Assembly: GCF_012275515.1 (NCBI RefSeq)
Contig: NZ_JAAZQL010000005.1
Location: 283,917-347,916 of the forward strand
DNA from: Novosphingobium sp. SG707
GTDB lineage: Bacteria; Pseudomonadota; Alphaproteobacteria; Sphingomonadales; Sphingomonadaceae
Direction of reading: 5' to 3'
Length of the DNA stretch: 64,000 nt
The notes under the pieces are model-generated. The model worked only from the letters and a program-made list of their open reading frames with translations, made no database searches and was not told the origin of the DNA. Position 1 is the first letter of the stretch. Each line of letters opens with the position of its first letter. The position numbers were made by a program, and so were the translations under genes. Shown here one piece after another: positions 16,920-25,193 of the stretch.

Positions 16920-19304
16920 TCAGAAATTGATCCCTACGCGCGCGCCAAAGTAGCGGCTGGAATCGCGCGCGGGCTGGCCGATCACCAGATTGCCTGTGGT
17001 GGCCCCGGCAAAGAAGTCCTCGGCATTGGTCAGATAGAACCTGTCGGTCACATTGTTGACGAAGAAGGTCAGCGTGGCCTTTTCGTCCTTGGTCTGGAAA
17101 CCAAGGCTCAGGTCCATCAGGCCGAACGCGCTCTGGAAGGTCTGCGGGTTCTGGTTGGCCTGGAGATAGGTGCCCGAGCGATAGGACAGGTTGGTGCCTG
17201 CGATCAGGTTGAACTTTTCAAACGGGATCGTCTGGACGATCTGGGCATTGACCTTCAGCTTGGGGCTGGCGGGCATCGGCTTGCCCGACAGATCCTGCGT
17301 GCCGCTGGCATCGCACCCTTGCGCGGTGGTTTGGGTGGGCCAGCAGACCGCGCCCTTGAAATTGGTGAACTTGGCATCGATCAGCGCCGCCGACAGGCTG
17401 GCCCGCGTGTTGCCCTTCACGTAATTCAGGTCGGCCTCGACGCCTTGCGTCCGCGCCCCGGCATTGGCCAGGATCAGCACGCCCACCAGTTTCGATGTGT
17501 CGAAGATCTGCGCCTGATAGCCGCTGTAATTGGTGTAGAACGCGGCCAGGTTGAAGGTCAGGTGGCGGTCGAGCAGGGTCGATTTCAGGCCCACTTCAAA
17601 GCTGTCGATATGCTCCTGCGCCACCGCCTTGGCAAAGGTGGCGATTTCGGCCAGCCCCGCCGCCGTGGTGTTGCCCGGCGCGATCGACCAGTCATGGACC
17701 GTGTTGAACGCCTTGGGCTTATAGCCGCGCGTATAGGAGGCATAGGTCATGATGTCGCGGGTCGGCTTGAACTGGATCGCCGCATCGCCCACCAGCGCCC
17801 CCGAGCTGTCCGACAGGTTCCACGTATAGCCGCCCTGGCCAAAGCCGCCGCTGCCATACTGGCCCGCCGCCGGGTTGAAATATTGCGCGACGTTCCAGCC
17901 GATCTTGTCCCAGTTGTAACGCAGGCCGCCCACAAAGGTCAGCCTGTCGTTCACATGGGCGGTGGCGCGGCCATAGATCGAGTAATTCTTGGTGGTCGAA
18001 ATATTGGTCTTGGCCAGCGGGTTGAGCGTCCAGGCGCGCAGCACATACTGGTTGACCGTCATGTCCGAATAGAACAGCCCGACCAGCGCCGAGAGCGGTT
18101 TTTTGGCATCGGTGGCCAGTTTGAATTCCTGGCTGGTCTGGCTGACATAGCCCTGCGCCGACTGGAGATTGCTGTAGGGCAGCACCATCGAAGAGGGGAG
18201 CTGGCCGATCGCATTGAGGAAAGTTTCAAATTTCAACGCCCAGTTCGGATCATTGCCAAGGAAGGTGTCCTGCGTCTGATACTGGCCTTCGTGGCTGTAG
18301 GCGGTGGTCGAGGTCAGCGTCAGATCGCCCAGGCGCCAGTTGAGGACCGCCGAAGTGTCCTTGTCCTCATAGCGCGACACCATCGTGGTATGGGTGGACA
18401 GTTTGGTGTTGCCATAGCCGATGGTATAGCCCGGATACATCGTGGCCGCGTCCAGCCCCACCGGCGGGGCAAAGAAGAACGAGCCGGGCGTCCAGTATTG
18501 TACGATGAAATTCGCGCCCTTCGACTTCGACATCGCATAATGCCCCATCACCTGCAGGTCGAGATTGTCGCTCAGCTCAAACTTCAGCTTGGCGCGCGTG
18601 CCATAGCTTTCCGCGCGGCTTTTGACGCCTGTGGTAACATTGGTGATCGGATAGGGCGTGCGCTGATAATAGCCGGTCAGGCTGTAGCTGACCTTGTCGG
18701 TGATCGGGCCGGAGGCGCGGCCGTCAATATGCCATTCGCCATCATTGGTGGTCAGCGCGTTGACCGCATATTGCGGCGTGGTGGACGGCGCGACGGTCAC
18801 AAAGTTGATGACGCCCGCCGAGGCCGTGCGCCCGCCCAGCGTCGCCTGCGGACCTTTGAGCACTTCCAATTGCGCCACGTCGGTGATCGTGTTGACGGCA
18901 AAGCTGTCGGCGGGCACCGGCACGCCATCGACCTGAATCGACACGCCCGAAGTCAGGCCGATCGCGCCTTCATTGGCATTGGTCGAAATGCCGCGGATAC
19001 CATAGGGAACGCGCCCGTTGAACGTGCCCTTCAATTCCACCGAGGGCACCACGCGGTTGATGTCGGACAGATCCACCACATGGGCCTGCGCCACGGCGGC
19101 CTGCGACAGCACGGCGGCGGCCACGGGAATTTCCTGAAGCTTTTCCGGGCGCTTCTGCGCGGTCACGATGATTTCGGCGGTATCCTTGGCGCCGGTTTGG
19201 GCGGGCGCCTGCTGCGCCATGGCGGGCGCGGCTACGGCCAGAGCCAGCACCGACGTCGAGATCCCCATCGACAGACGCGCGGCATGCTTGGCAAAAGTCC
19301 TCAT
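16920..19304 (-). CDS. TonB-dependent receptor
   Basis: A 794-residue outer-membrane receptor. A signal peptide ends near residue 30 (PAMAQQAP). The plug begins with EIIVTAQKRPEKLQEIPVAA and includes VEVLKGPQATLGGR, and a long beta-barrel ends in aromatic-rich RYFGARVGINF (terminal Phe). GGGGAGG precedes the ATG at 19304. It imports a bulky substrate at the expense of TonB/proton-motive force. It is divergent from the FAD hydroxylase at 19455, suggesting import and first oxidation of the same aromatic compound. Iron-siderophore uptake is less likely, because no siderophore genes are nearby. Confidence 0.95.
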   Translation of the reverse strand: MRTFAKHAARLSMGISTSVLALAVAAPAMAQQAPAQTGAKDTAEIIVTAQKRPEKLQEIPVAAAVLSQAAVAQAHVVDLSDINRVVPSVELKGTFNGRVPYGIRGISTNANEGAIGLTSGVSIQVDGVPVPADSFAVNTITDVAQLEVLKGPQATLGGRTASAGVINFVTVAPSTTPQYAVNALTTNDGEWHIDGRASGPITDKVSYSLTGYYQRTPYPITNVTTGVKSRAESYGTRAKLKFELSDNLDLQVMGHYAMSKSKGANFIVQYWTPGSFFFAPPVGLDAATMYPGYTIGYGNTKLSTHTTMVSRYEDKDTSAVLNWRLGDLTLTSTTAYSHEGQYQTQDTFLGNDPNWALKFETFLNAIGQLPSSMVLPYSNLQSAQGYVSQTSQEFKLATDAKKPLSALVGLFYSDMTVNQYVLRAWTLNPLAKTNISTTKNYSIYGRATAHVNDRLTFVGGLRYNWDKIGWNVAQYFNPAAGQYGSGGFGQGGYTWNLSDSSGALVGDAAIQFKPTRDIMTYASYTRGYKPKAFNTVHDWSIAPGNTTAAGLAEIATFAKAVAQEHIDSFEVGLKSTLLDRHLTFNLAAFYTNYSGYQAQIFDTSKLVGVLILANAGARTQGVEADLNYVKGNTRASLSAALIDAKFTNFKGAVCWPTQTTAQGCDASGTQDLSGKPMPASPKLKVNAQIVQTIPFEKFNLIAGTNLSYRSGTYLQANQNPQTFQSAFGLMDLSLGFQTKDEKATLTFFVNNVTDRFYLTNAEDFFAGATTGNLVIGQPARDSSRYFGARVGINF

Positions 19305-19454
19305 ATTCCTCCCCTTATTCTCATCCCTGACGCTGCACACGTCTTGCATTCTTGCCTAGCGCGTGGGGGCGCCAAGCTCACACCGATTGTATCAATAGGC
19401 ATCCATCCATGGTTCGGATTTGCCTGTTGGCGCGCGCGCTCTAGTTTCAGCACC
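19305..19454. promoter_or_regulatory. Divergent promoter, TonB receptor / FAD hydroxylase
   Basis: This 150-nt region lies between the divergent genes. It contains TGTATCAAT (19389-19397). On the minus strand this is ATTGATACA, one mismatch from the ATTGATCCA element of the two other hydroxylase operons. No clear -35/-10 pair could be assigned. Confidence 0.35.
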
Positions 19455-20594
19455 ATGGAACGGGAGAACATCAAGAGCGTCCAAGAGGCGCTGATCGTGG
19501 GCGGCGGGATCGGCGGCATGGCTGCCGCTATCGCGCTGTCGGAGCGGGGCGTTAAGGTCGATCTGATCGACCTGGACCCTCATTGGCGCGTCTATGGGGC
19601 GGGGATCACGATCACCGGGCCGACCTTGCGCGCCTATCGCCGCCTTGGCCTGCTGGAGCAGATCAAGGCGCAGGGGGCGATCACCACAAAAACGCGCCTT
19701 TTCAAATATGACGGCACACATCTGCACGATCTGGAAGAGCCGGTCATCGAGGAAGGCCTTCCCGCCACCGGGGGCATCATGCGCCCCGTGCTGCACCGGA
19801 TCATGCAGGGGCGAGTGCGCGAGCTGGAGATCCCGGTGCGTCTGGGGCTGACGGTCTCCGCGCTGGTCAATACCGGCGATGGCGTGGATGTGACTTTTTC
19901 GGATGGTTCAACCGGCCATTACGATCTGGTCGTGGGTTCCGACAGCGTATATTCGAGTGTGCGCGAGCTGTCCTTCCCGCATATGGCGCCTGCCGTGCCC
20001 ACCGGGCAGGGCTGCTGGCGCATCTCGATCCGCAAGCCGCCGGGCCTGGAATATGGCGAGTTCTACCTTGGTCATGCCAACCCCTGCGGCATCACGGCCT
20101 GCGCGCCGGATCAGGTCTATATGTGGATGCTGACCGCTCATGAGGCGCGTGAAAGCTTCATGGATGAGGAGGAATTGTTCAACGAATTGAAACGTCTGCT
20201 GGGTGATTTCGGCGGCAATGCCGGGTGGATCCGCGACAATATGACGCGCGATGACTGGATCAACTATCGCCCGCTGGCCGCCGTGCTTCAGCCCAAGCCG
20301 TGGTATGACGGGCGCATCGTGCTGCTGGGCGATGCGGTCCATGCCACCACGCCCCACCTTGCCTCGGGCGCGGGGATGGCGGTGGAAAGCGGCATCGTGC
20401 TGGCCGAGGAACTGGCGCGCGCCGACAGCGTCGAGGCGGGCCTGTTGGCCTATCAGGAACGCCGCTATCCGCGCTGCAAGGATGTGATCGACAGCTCGGT
20501 TTCGGTGGGCCGCCTGCAACTGGCGCATGGCGACCCGCATGAACATGCCAAGATCCTCGAAGGCGCGCTTTCGCGGCTCAACGAAGACTTCTGA
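19455..20594 (+). CDS. FAD-dependent aromatic hydroxylase
   Basis: A 379-residue class A flavin monooxygenase: GGGIGG FAD loop near residues 16-21, VVGSDSVYSSVR in place of the usual DG motif (SDS instead of ADG), and GDAVHATTPHLASGAGMAVE. It should hydroxylate a phenolic ring using NAD(P)H and O2. The ATG at 19455 has a weak ribosome site; the very long open frame upstream is antisense to the receptor gene and not coding. It is a paralogue of the enzymes at 9440 and 50805 but stands alone, divergent from a TonB receptor. Confidence 0.9.
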   Translation: MERENIKSVQEALIVGGGIGGMAAAIALSERGVKVDLIDLDPHWRVYGAGITITGPTLRAYRRLGLLEQIKAQGAITTKTRLFKYDGTHLHDLEEPVIEEGLPATGGIMRPVLHRIMQGRVRELEIPVRLGLTVSALVNTGDGVDVTFSDGSTGHYDLVVGSDSVYSSVRELSFPHMAPAVPTGQGCWRISIRKPPGLEYGEFYLGHANPCGITACAPDQVYMWMLTAHEARESFMDEEELFNELKRLLGDFGGNAGWIRDNMTRDDWINYRPLAAVLQPKPWYDGRIVLLGDAVHATTPHLASGAGMAVESGIVLAEELARADSVEAGLLAYQERRYPRCKDVIDSSVSVGRLQLAHGDPHEHAKILEGALSRLNEDF

Positions 20595-20603
20595 TCTATG
20601 GGG

Positions 20604-20627
20604 GCGGGCGCGTTAAATCGCGCCCGC
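20604..20627 (+). terminator. Bidirectional terminator with a stop codon in its loop
   Basis: A perfect 9-bp stem, GCGGGCGCG/CGCGCCCGC, with loop TTAAAT, followed by TTTGAT on the plus strand. It terminates the FAD hydroxylase gene. The loop holds the TAA stop of the convergent GMC gene (20613-20615), so coding sequence and terminator overlap. Confidence 0.65.
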
Positions 20628-22298
20628 TTTGATCAACCCCACCGCATGATCGACCGCCCGCGCCGTCAGCGCCATATAAGTCAGCGAGGGGTTCTGGCAC
20701 GCGCTCGACGCCATTTGCGCGCCATCGGTAACGAACAGATTGGCCACATCATGGGCCTGACTCCATTTGTTGAGCACGCTGGTCTTGGGATCATGGCCCA
20801 TGCGCGCGCCGCCCATTTCATGGATCGCCGTGCCGCCGGGCCCGGGTCGGTCCATGCCGAACAAAACCTGTCCGCCCGAGGCCGTCAGCATCGCGGCCGC
20901 CTCGCGCTTGGCATCGGCCAGCGCGGCCATTTCCCCCGCGCCATGGGTGAAATGGATCTCAAGCTGGGGCACGCCCAGCGGATCGAGATGTTTTGACAGG
21001 GTCAGCCGGTTGGACGCGCGCGGCAGGCTCTCGGCAAAGGCGACCAGCACCATCCGCCATGCTCCAGGCGCGCGCAGGTCGCGCTTGAAATCCGCGCCGA
21101 TCCCCGCCTGCCTCTTGCCGCGCCCCCAGCCCGATTGCAGCGCGCCGCCCTGAAACGAATAGCCCCGCGTGAAGCCGTCGCCATCGGCCTTGTCCAGATT
21201 GCGGAAACGCGGGATGACCACGCCTGTGGGCCGGTTGCCGAAAGAGGTGCGCCCCTCGAACCCCGGCATCAGCGCGACGGCCGAGAGCGTATTGGCATGA
21301 TCCATAATATGCGTGCCCAGGACGCCGCTGCTGTTGGCCAACCCGCCGGGCATCGCCTCACTGGCCGAATTCATCATCAGATGGACCGAATTGAACGCGC
21401 CGGCATTGAGGAACACGATCCGCGCGGTGGCGCTCTTGCGCTCGCGCGTCTTGGTGTTGACCCAGCGCACGCCGGTCACGCGCTTGGTTGCCGGATCATA
21501 ATCCACCTTCTCCACCTGCGCATCGGTGATGACGGTCAACCGTCCGGTCCTGGTCGCGGCGGGCAGGGTGGAGGATTGGGTCGAGAAATAGGCTCCGAAC
21601 GAACAGCCCCGGTTGCAGATGTCGCGCGATTGGCAGGGGGCGCGGCCTTCCTCCTCCTTGCCCTGCGTCAGATTGGCGGTGCGCCCGATGGTCAAGCGGC
21701 GGTCGGGCCATCGGGCCGAAACCTTTTCCCGCACCGATTTCTCGACGGCATTGAGCGCAAAAGGCGGCTGAAACTGGCCATCGGGCAGCGAGGGCAGACC
21801 CTCCGAGGCCCCTGAAACGCCGATGAAGCGCTCCACCTTGTCATACCACGGCGCGATATCGGCATAGCGGATCGGCCAGTCCGTCCCCATGCCGTCGCGC
21901 GCATTGGCCTCGAAATCATAATCCGACCAGCGATAGCACTGGCGCCCCCAGGTCAACGATTTGCCGCCAAGCTGATAGGAGCGGAACCATGTGAAGGCGC
22001 TGTCCGGCCCCAGTTCATAGGGGTTTTCGCGGTCATTGACGAAATGGTCCTCGGTCCATTCGGTGAAATGGCGGTTGAGCATCTGCACTGCATGGTCGCG
22101 CTTGTAGCGCTGCGCATCGCCGCGCCCGCGAAAGGGCAGCTCCCATGGGGCCTTCATCTCGCGCGGGTAATCGCCATGGACGATCTCGCGTCCGCGCTCG
22201 ATCATCAGCACTTTCAAACCCGCCTCGGTCAATTCCTTGGCCGCCCAGCCGCCGGTGATGCCCGAGCCCACCACGATTGCATCAAATTCGTAATCCAT
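20613..22298 (-). CDS. GMC-type FAD oxidoreductase, candidate glycoside dehydrogenase large subunit
   Basis: A 561-residue GMC-family flavoprotein. The FAD loop VVGSGITGGWAAKEL lies at residues 9-23, there is a Cys-containing RDICNRGCSFGAYFS segment, and the C-terminal catalytic region has IHEMGGARMG and CQNPSLTYMALTAR. Pairing with a gluconate-2-dehydrogenase subunit 3-like gene (TAATG overlap) is the arrangement of membrane/periplasmic sugar and glycoside 3-dehydrogenases. It has no signal of its own, so export would be by hitch-hiking on the Tat-tagged partner. CarA, which oxidises C-glycosides at C3, is also an FAD enzyme of this general kind. Inference: it supplies 3-oxo-glycosides to the deglycosidase at 57044-59326. 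Confidence 0.85.
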   Translation of the reverse strand: MDYEFDAIVVGSGITGGWAAKELTEAGLKVLMIERGREIVHGDYPREMKAPWELPFRGRGDAQRYKRDHAVQMLNRHFTEWTEDHFVNDRENPYELGPDSAFTWFRSYQLGGKSLTWGRQCYRWSDYDFEANARDGMGTDWPIRYADIAPWYDKVERFIGVSGASEGLPSLPDGQFQPPFALNAVEKSVREKVSARWPDRRLTIGRTANLTQGKEEEGRAPCQSRDICNRGCSFGAYFSTQSSTLPAATRTGRLTVITDAQVEKVDYDPATKRVTGVRWVNTKTRERKSATARIVFLNAGAFNSVHLMMNSASEAMPGGLANSSGVLGTHIMDHANTLSAVALMPGFEGRTSFGNRPTGVVIPRFRNLDKADGDGFTRGYSFQGGALQSGWGRGKRQAGIGADFKRDLRAPGAWRMVLVAFAESLPRASNRLTLSKHLDPLGVPQLEIHFTHGAGEMAALADAKREAAAMLTASGGQVLFGMDRPGPGGTAIHEMGGARMGHDPKTSVLNKWSQAHDVANLFVTDGAQMASSACQNPSLTYMALTARAVDHAVGLIKAGAI

Positions 22299-22921
22299 TA
22301 TCCGAACTCCACCGCCGTCCAGTCGCTGGAATAGGCGCGCGCGCCGGGCTTAAGCGGGATGTCGGCATCCCAGCGGCCCGGAATAAGGTTATATTGCAAT
22401 TCCTTCGATGCCCCGGCCTCGCTGGTGTAATAGCCGGTGAGGATCAGCGCCTTGATCGCCACCCATGGGCTGGGCGCGGAGGGCGGCGGCCCTGCGGGGA
22501 AGGCTTCGGCGTCAAGCTGCGCCACAATTTTTGCCTGTTGCGCCGGGGGCAGGGCGAGGAAATCGCGGCCCGCGCGGCGGTTCAGTTCCTGATCCAGCCA
22601 CAGATCATGGCGCAGCGATCCATCCGCGCGCAGCAGGCCCGGCGCCGCCGCGCCGCGCCAAGGTTCGCGCGTGCCCTCCAGCCCATGCGCAAAGGCCAGC
22701 GGGAGAAAGGCCCCGACGCCCACGTCGCCCGCGCCGGGCGTATCGCTGCGCGGGATCACGATCTGGGCGACGGTTTTGAGCAACAGCGCGATCCGGGGCG
22801 AGGGCGCCTCGCCGGCCGCCGATGCGGGCATGGGCAGGCCGGTGGCCAGCGCAAAAATCGCCGCCCCGGCCAGAACCTCGCGCCGCGTCGCCCTTGGCTG
22901 CTTGTGCCGCAAATGTTGCAA
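22298..22921 (-). CDS. Gluconate 2-dehydrogenase subunit 3-family protein with Tat signal
   Basis: A 207-residue protein starting with a twin-arginine signal (ATRREVLAGAAIFALATG, cleavage after ASA near residue 35). The rest matches the small-subunit family: QIVIPRSDTPGAGDVGVGAF, a helical middle, and an end containing LILTGYYTSEAGASKELQYNLIPG. The start is TTG at 22921 with GGGAGAGG 4 nt upstream. It is the first gene of the GMC operon. In known systems this subunit assists export or docking of the flavoprotein, and a cytochrome c receives the electrons; no cytochrome gene is seen here. Confidence 0.85.
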   Translation of the reverse strand: MQHLRHKQPRATRREVLAGAAIFALATGLPMPASAAGEAPSPRIALLLKTVAQIVIPRSDTPGAGDVGVGAFLPLAFAHGLEGTREPWRGAAAPGLLRADGSLRHDLWLDQELNRRAGRDFLALPPAQQAKIVAQLDAEAFPAGPPPSAPSPWVAIKALILTGYYTSEAGASKELQYNLIPGRWDADIPLKPGARAYSSDWTAVEFG

Positions 22922-22975
22922 GATGCCTCTCCCAGCGATTCGGAAAGGGCGCGATGCGCTGCCTCCCGATCTAAA

Positions 22976-23021
22976 TCAGAATGATGGTTCTGAAATATCG
23001 CCGGATAGGCATAGCTGTCAA
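22976..23021 (-). promoter_or_regulatory. GMC operon promoter with TetR-type operator
   Basis: On the minus strand there is a perfect -35, TTGACA (23021-23016), a 16-nt spacer and a -10-like GATATT (22999-22994). Directly downstream lies the dyad AGAAT-GATG-GTTCT (22978-22991), inside the longer inverted repeat TCAGAA-N6-TTCTGA. The operator would cover the transcription start. The same 14-bp layout recurs at 23766, 55348 and 55768. Confidence 0.6.
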
Positions 23022-23055
23022 GCGGCCTGAGACGGGCCGCCTGCAAGCGGGCCGA

Positions 23056-23712
23056 TCAAAAGCTTGGCGGGGTGACCAGAAAGGCCGCGATCATGCGCGA
23101 GAGGTCCTGCAGCAGCACATCCCAGTCACCCTCCCACGCCGCCGTGGTGGCCGAGCCAAAGCCGAGATAGCGGGCAATCGTGGCGTAAAGGATGCGAAAG
23201 GCCGAATCGACCGCACGCAGCGGATCGGGCTGTTTCATCTCCGCCGAATGCAGCAGCAGCGCGCCCTTGACCGCATTGGCCGTGGTGACGAAAGACGCCT
23301 TGCCCGTGGCCGCCACCAGCGGATCATTGGTCGCGCGCAGCATCAGCGGGCGCATGATATCGGCGTTTTCCTTGAGCGTCTCGCCCACCGCCCGCGTCAG
23401 CGCCACCACCAGTTGGTCGAGCGTATTAGCCCCGTTGCGCGCCTCGTCCAGCATCGCGCCCATCTGTCTGTCGACCCGTTCGAGCACGCGCAATTGCACC
23501 GCATGGAGCAGGGCGTCCTTGCTTTCAAATCGATTGTAAATCGAGCCGATCGAAACCTTGCCCTTCTTGCTTACCTCCTGCAGCGTGAACTCGTCCGAAC
23601 CTGCGGCCGCCATCAGCGCCTCTGCGGCGGCCAACATGCGTTCATACGAGGCCTTGGATCGGCCCTGAACGGGCGCGCGCAGGGCGGTGGAGAGGGCAAC
23701 ATCCTTGGTCAT
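23056..23712 (-). CDS. TetR-family transcriptional regulator
   Basis: A 218-residue TetR-type repressor. The N-terminal helix-turn-helix spans about residues 15-65 (SKASYERMLAAAEALM, then FTLQEVSKKGKVSIGSIYNRFESKDAL). The rest is a helical ligand-binding domain. It lies just upstream of the GMC operon on the same strand. A dyad GGAAT-TCTA-ATTCC stands before its own start and related dyads stand before the GMC operon and the TonB receptor/deglycosidase operons, so it is the leading candidate for their common repressor, with a glycoside or aglycone as inducer. Confidence 0.92.
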   Translation of the reverse strand: MTKDVALSTALRAPVQGRSKASYERMLAAAEALMAAAGSDEFTLQEVSKKGKVSIGSIYNRFESKDALLHAVQLRVLERVDRQMGAMLDEARNGANTLDQLVVALTRAVGETLKENADIMRPLMLRATNDPLVAATGKASFVTTANAVKGALLLHSAEMKQPDPLRAVDSAFRILYATIARYLGFGSATTAAWEGDWDVLLQDLSRMIAAFLVTPPSF

Positions 23713-23764
23713 GACACGGTTCTTTTCCGGTTTGTGTCACTTTCGTCAACAAAGATCGTTTTAA

Positions 23765-23780
23765 TGGAATTCTAATTCCA
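23765..23780 (-). promoter_or_regulatory. Putative autoregulatory operator of the TetR gene
   Basis: Perfect dyad TGGAATT-CT-AATTCCA, containing the RGAAY-N4-RTTCY pattern (23766-23779), 53 nt upstream of the TetR ATG. A -10-like TTTATT (23786-23781, minus strand) lies immediately upstream of it; the -35 is weak. The position matches that of the operators at the GMC, receptor and MFS promoters. Confidence 0.55.
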
Positions 23781-23826
23781 AATAAACCCGGGGGCAATTC
23801 ATGCAAAAAGATGCGCCCATGCAAAA

Positions 23827-23856
23827 AGGCGCGGGGGCCCCCCGACCCCCGCGCCT
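23827..23856 (-). terminator. Intrinsic terminator of GH1 gene
   Basis: An 11-bp perfect stem, AGGCGCGGGGG/CCCCCGCGCCT, with an 8-nt loop. On the minus strand it is followed by TTTTGC. It lies 26 nt beyond the stop of the GH1 gene at 23883. Confidence 0.8.
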
Positions 23857-23882
23857 CTCGTCTGTAACCATCCCCCGATAGG

Positions 23883-25193
23883 TTACAGCGAGTTGGCCTT
23901 GGCAATCGCGCCCAGCACGCCCGCGCTTGGCTTGGCCTTGCGCGCAAAGGTGAGCGGATCAACCGCGGCAAGGCCGAAAGCGCCATGGCCAATCCCTGCG
24001 CCCCATTCATAATTGTCCATCAGCGACCAGTGGATATAGCCCAGCACCGGCACGCCATCGGCCATCGCCTGACGCAGCGGCGGCAGCGCCTCGCGGATCA
24101 GGCGGACGCGCAGCGTATCGTCATCCGTGCCCACGCCATGCTCGGTAATGAGGACCGGCTTGCCCGTGGCCTCATGCGCATAACGCGCCGCGCCCGCCAG
24201 CGAGGGCGGATAGACCTCCGCCCCCCGGAAATTGCGCATACCGCCATCGGGCGCGGGCAGGCGGCCCTTGGGGCCCCACAGGATGCGTTCGTAATTCTGG
24301 ATCGCCACGAAATCATCCTCGCGCGCCACGTCCAGCCAGTCGCCGTAGAGCTTCTGGCGCATGGCATCGCGCATCGAATCCTTGGTCGCGGCCTGATCGT
24401 CGGCCATGGCAAAGCTGAAGCCGACCGGCAGTTCGGGGCGGATCGCCTTGATCGCGGCGCGGGCCAGACGGTGGCCCCGGATCATCCCGGCGGTCACGGC
24501 GGGCACATCCTCGGGCGGCACGGTGTTGGCCACCATGAAGCGCTGCACGTTGGCTGCGCGCGCGGCGGCGGCCAGATTGGCGCGCAGCCCGTCCAGGAAC
24601 TGCGGCGGCATCACCAAAGGCAGCAGGCGGGCCAGATTGGGCTCGTTGAGGGTGAGCGCCACAGCGATTCCCGCGCCCATATGCCGCATCGCCCGGTCGC
24701 AGAATTTGGCGAAGAGTTCGGGCGCCTGCGCATGGGTCCATCCGCCCTGCGCGGCAAACCAGCGCGGGGTGGTGTAATGGTTGAACGTCACCACCGGAGC
24801 CATCCCGCGCGCGCGGCATCCCTCAATGATCGCCTTGTAATGGTTGAGCATGGCCAGCGAGAACATGCCTGGCTCGGGCTCGATCCGCGCCCATTCCAGG
24901 CTGAAGCGATAGGCGTTGAGGCCGATGGACCGCGCCAGATCGAGATCCTCGCGCCACATTTCAAAACTGTTGACCGCATCGCCCGAAGGCGCGCCGGTGA
25001 TGGTGGGCGTGACATTTTCCAGCAGCCACTGGTCCGAATTGGTGTTGTTGCCCTCGACCTGATGGCCCGCAGTGGCCGCGCCCCACAAAAAGCCCTTGGG
25101 GAAGGCGGGGTCCAGCGGCTTGGACTTTGCCGCAAAAGCCGGACCGGCGGCCAGAACGGCGGCGCCCGCCAGCAGGGAACGGCGATCAATCAC
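23883..25193 (-). CDS. Exported GH1 family beta-glucosidase
   Basis: A 436-residue glycoside hydrolase family 1 enzyme with a short Tat-like signal (DRRSLLAGAAVLAAGPAFA). Acid/base E184 lies in TLNEPN and nucleophile E351 in ITEHG (most GH1 enzymes have ENG; here His). FLWGAATAGHQVEG and HWSLMDNYEW are also typical. It releases terminal beta-linked glucose or related sugars from a glycoside in the periplasm. The start is GTG at 25193, overlapping the upstream esterase stop (GTGA). It is paralogous to the GH1 enzyme at 59323, which has the same signal type, GTG start and EHG variation. Confidence 0.93.
   Translation of the reverse strand: MIDRRSLLAGAAVLAAGPAFAAKSKPLDPAFPKGFLWGAATAGHQVEGNNTNSDQWLLENVTPTITGAPSGDAVNSFEMWREDLDLARSIGLNAYRFSLEWARIEPEPGMFSLAMLNHYKAIIEGCRARGMAPVVTFNHYTTPRWFAAQGGWTHAQAPELFAKFCDRAMRHMGAGIAVALTLNEPNLARLLPLVMPPQFLDGLRANLAAAARAANVQRFMVANTVPPEDVPAVTAGMIRGHRLARAAIKAIRPELPVGFSFAMADDQAATKDSMRDAMRQKLYGDWLDVAREDDFVAIQNYERILWGPKGRLPAPDGGMRNFRGAEVYPPSLAGAARYAHEATGKPVLITEHGVGTDDDTLRVRLIREALPPLRQAMADGVPVLGYIHWSLMDNYEWGAGIGHGAFGLAAVDPLTFARKAKPSAGVLGAIAKANSL

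Noticed and set aside
17319..19454. A very long open frame (over 700 codons) antisense to the TonB receptor, continuous with the FAD hydroxylase
   Set aside because: It mirrors the codon pattern of the receptor gene and encodes a low-complexity Arg/Gly/His-rich product with no recognisable domain. High third-position GC removes stop codons from the opposite strand. The real hydroxylase begins at 19455.
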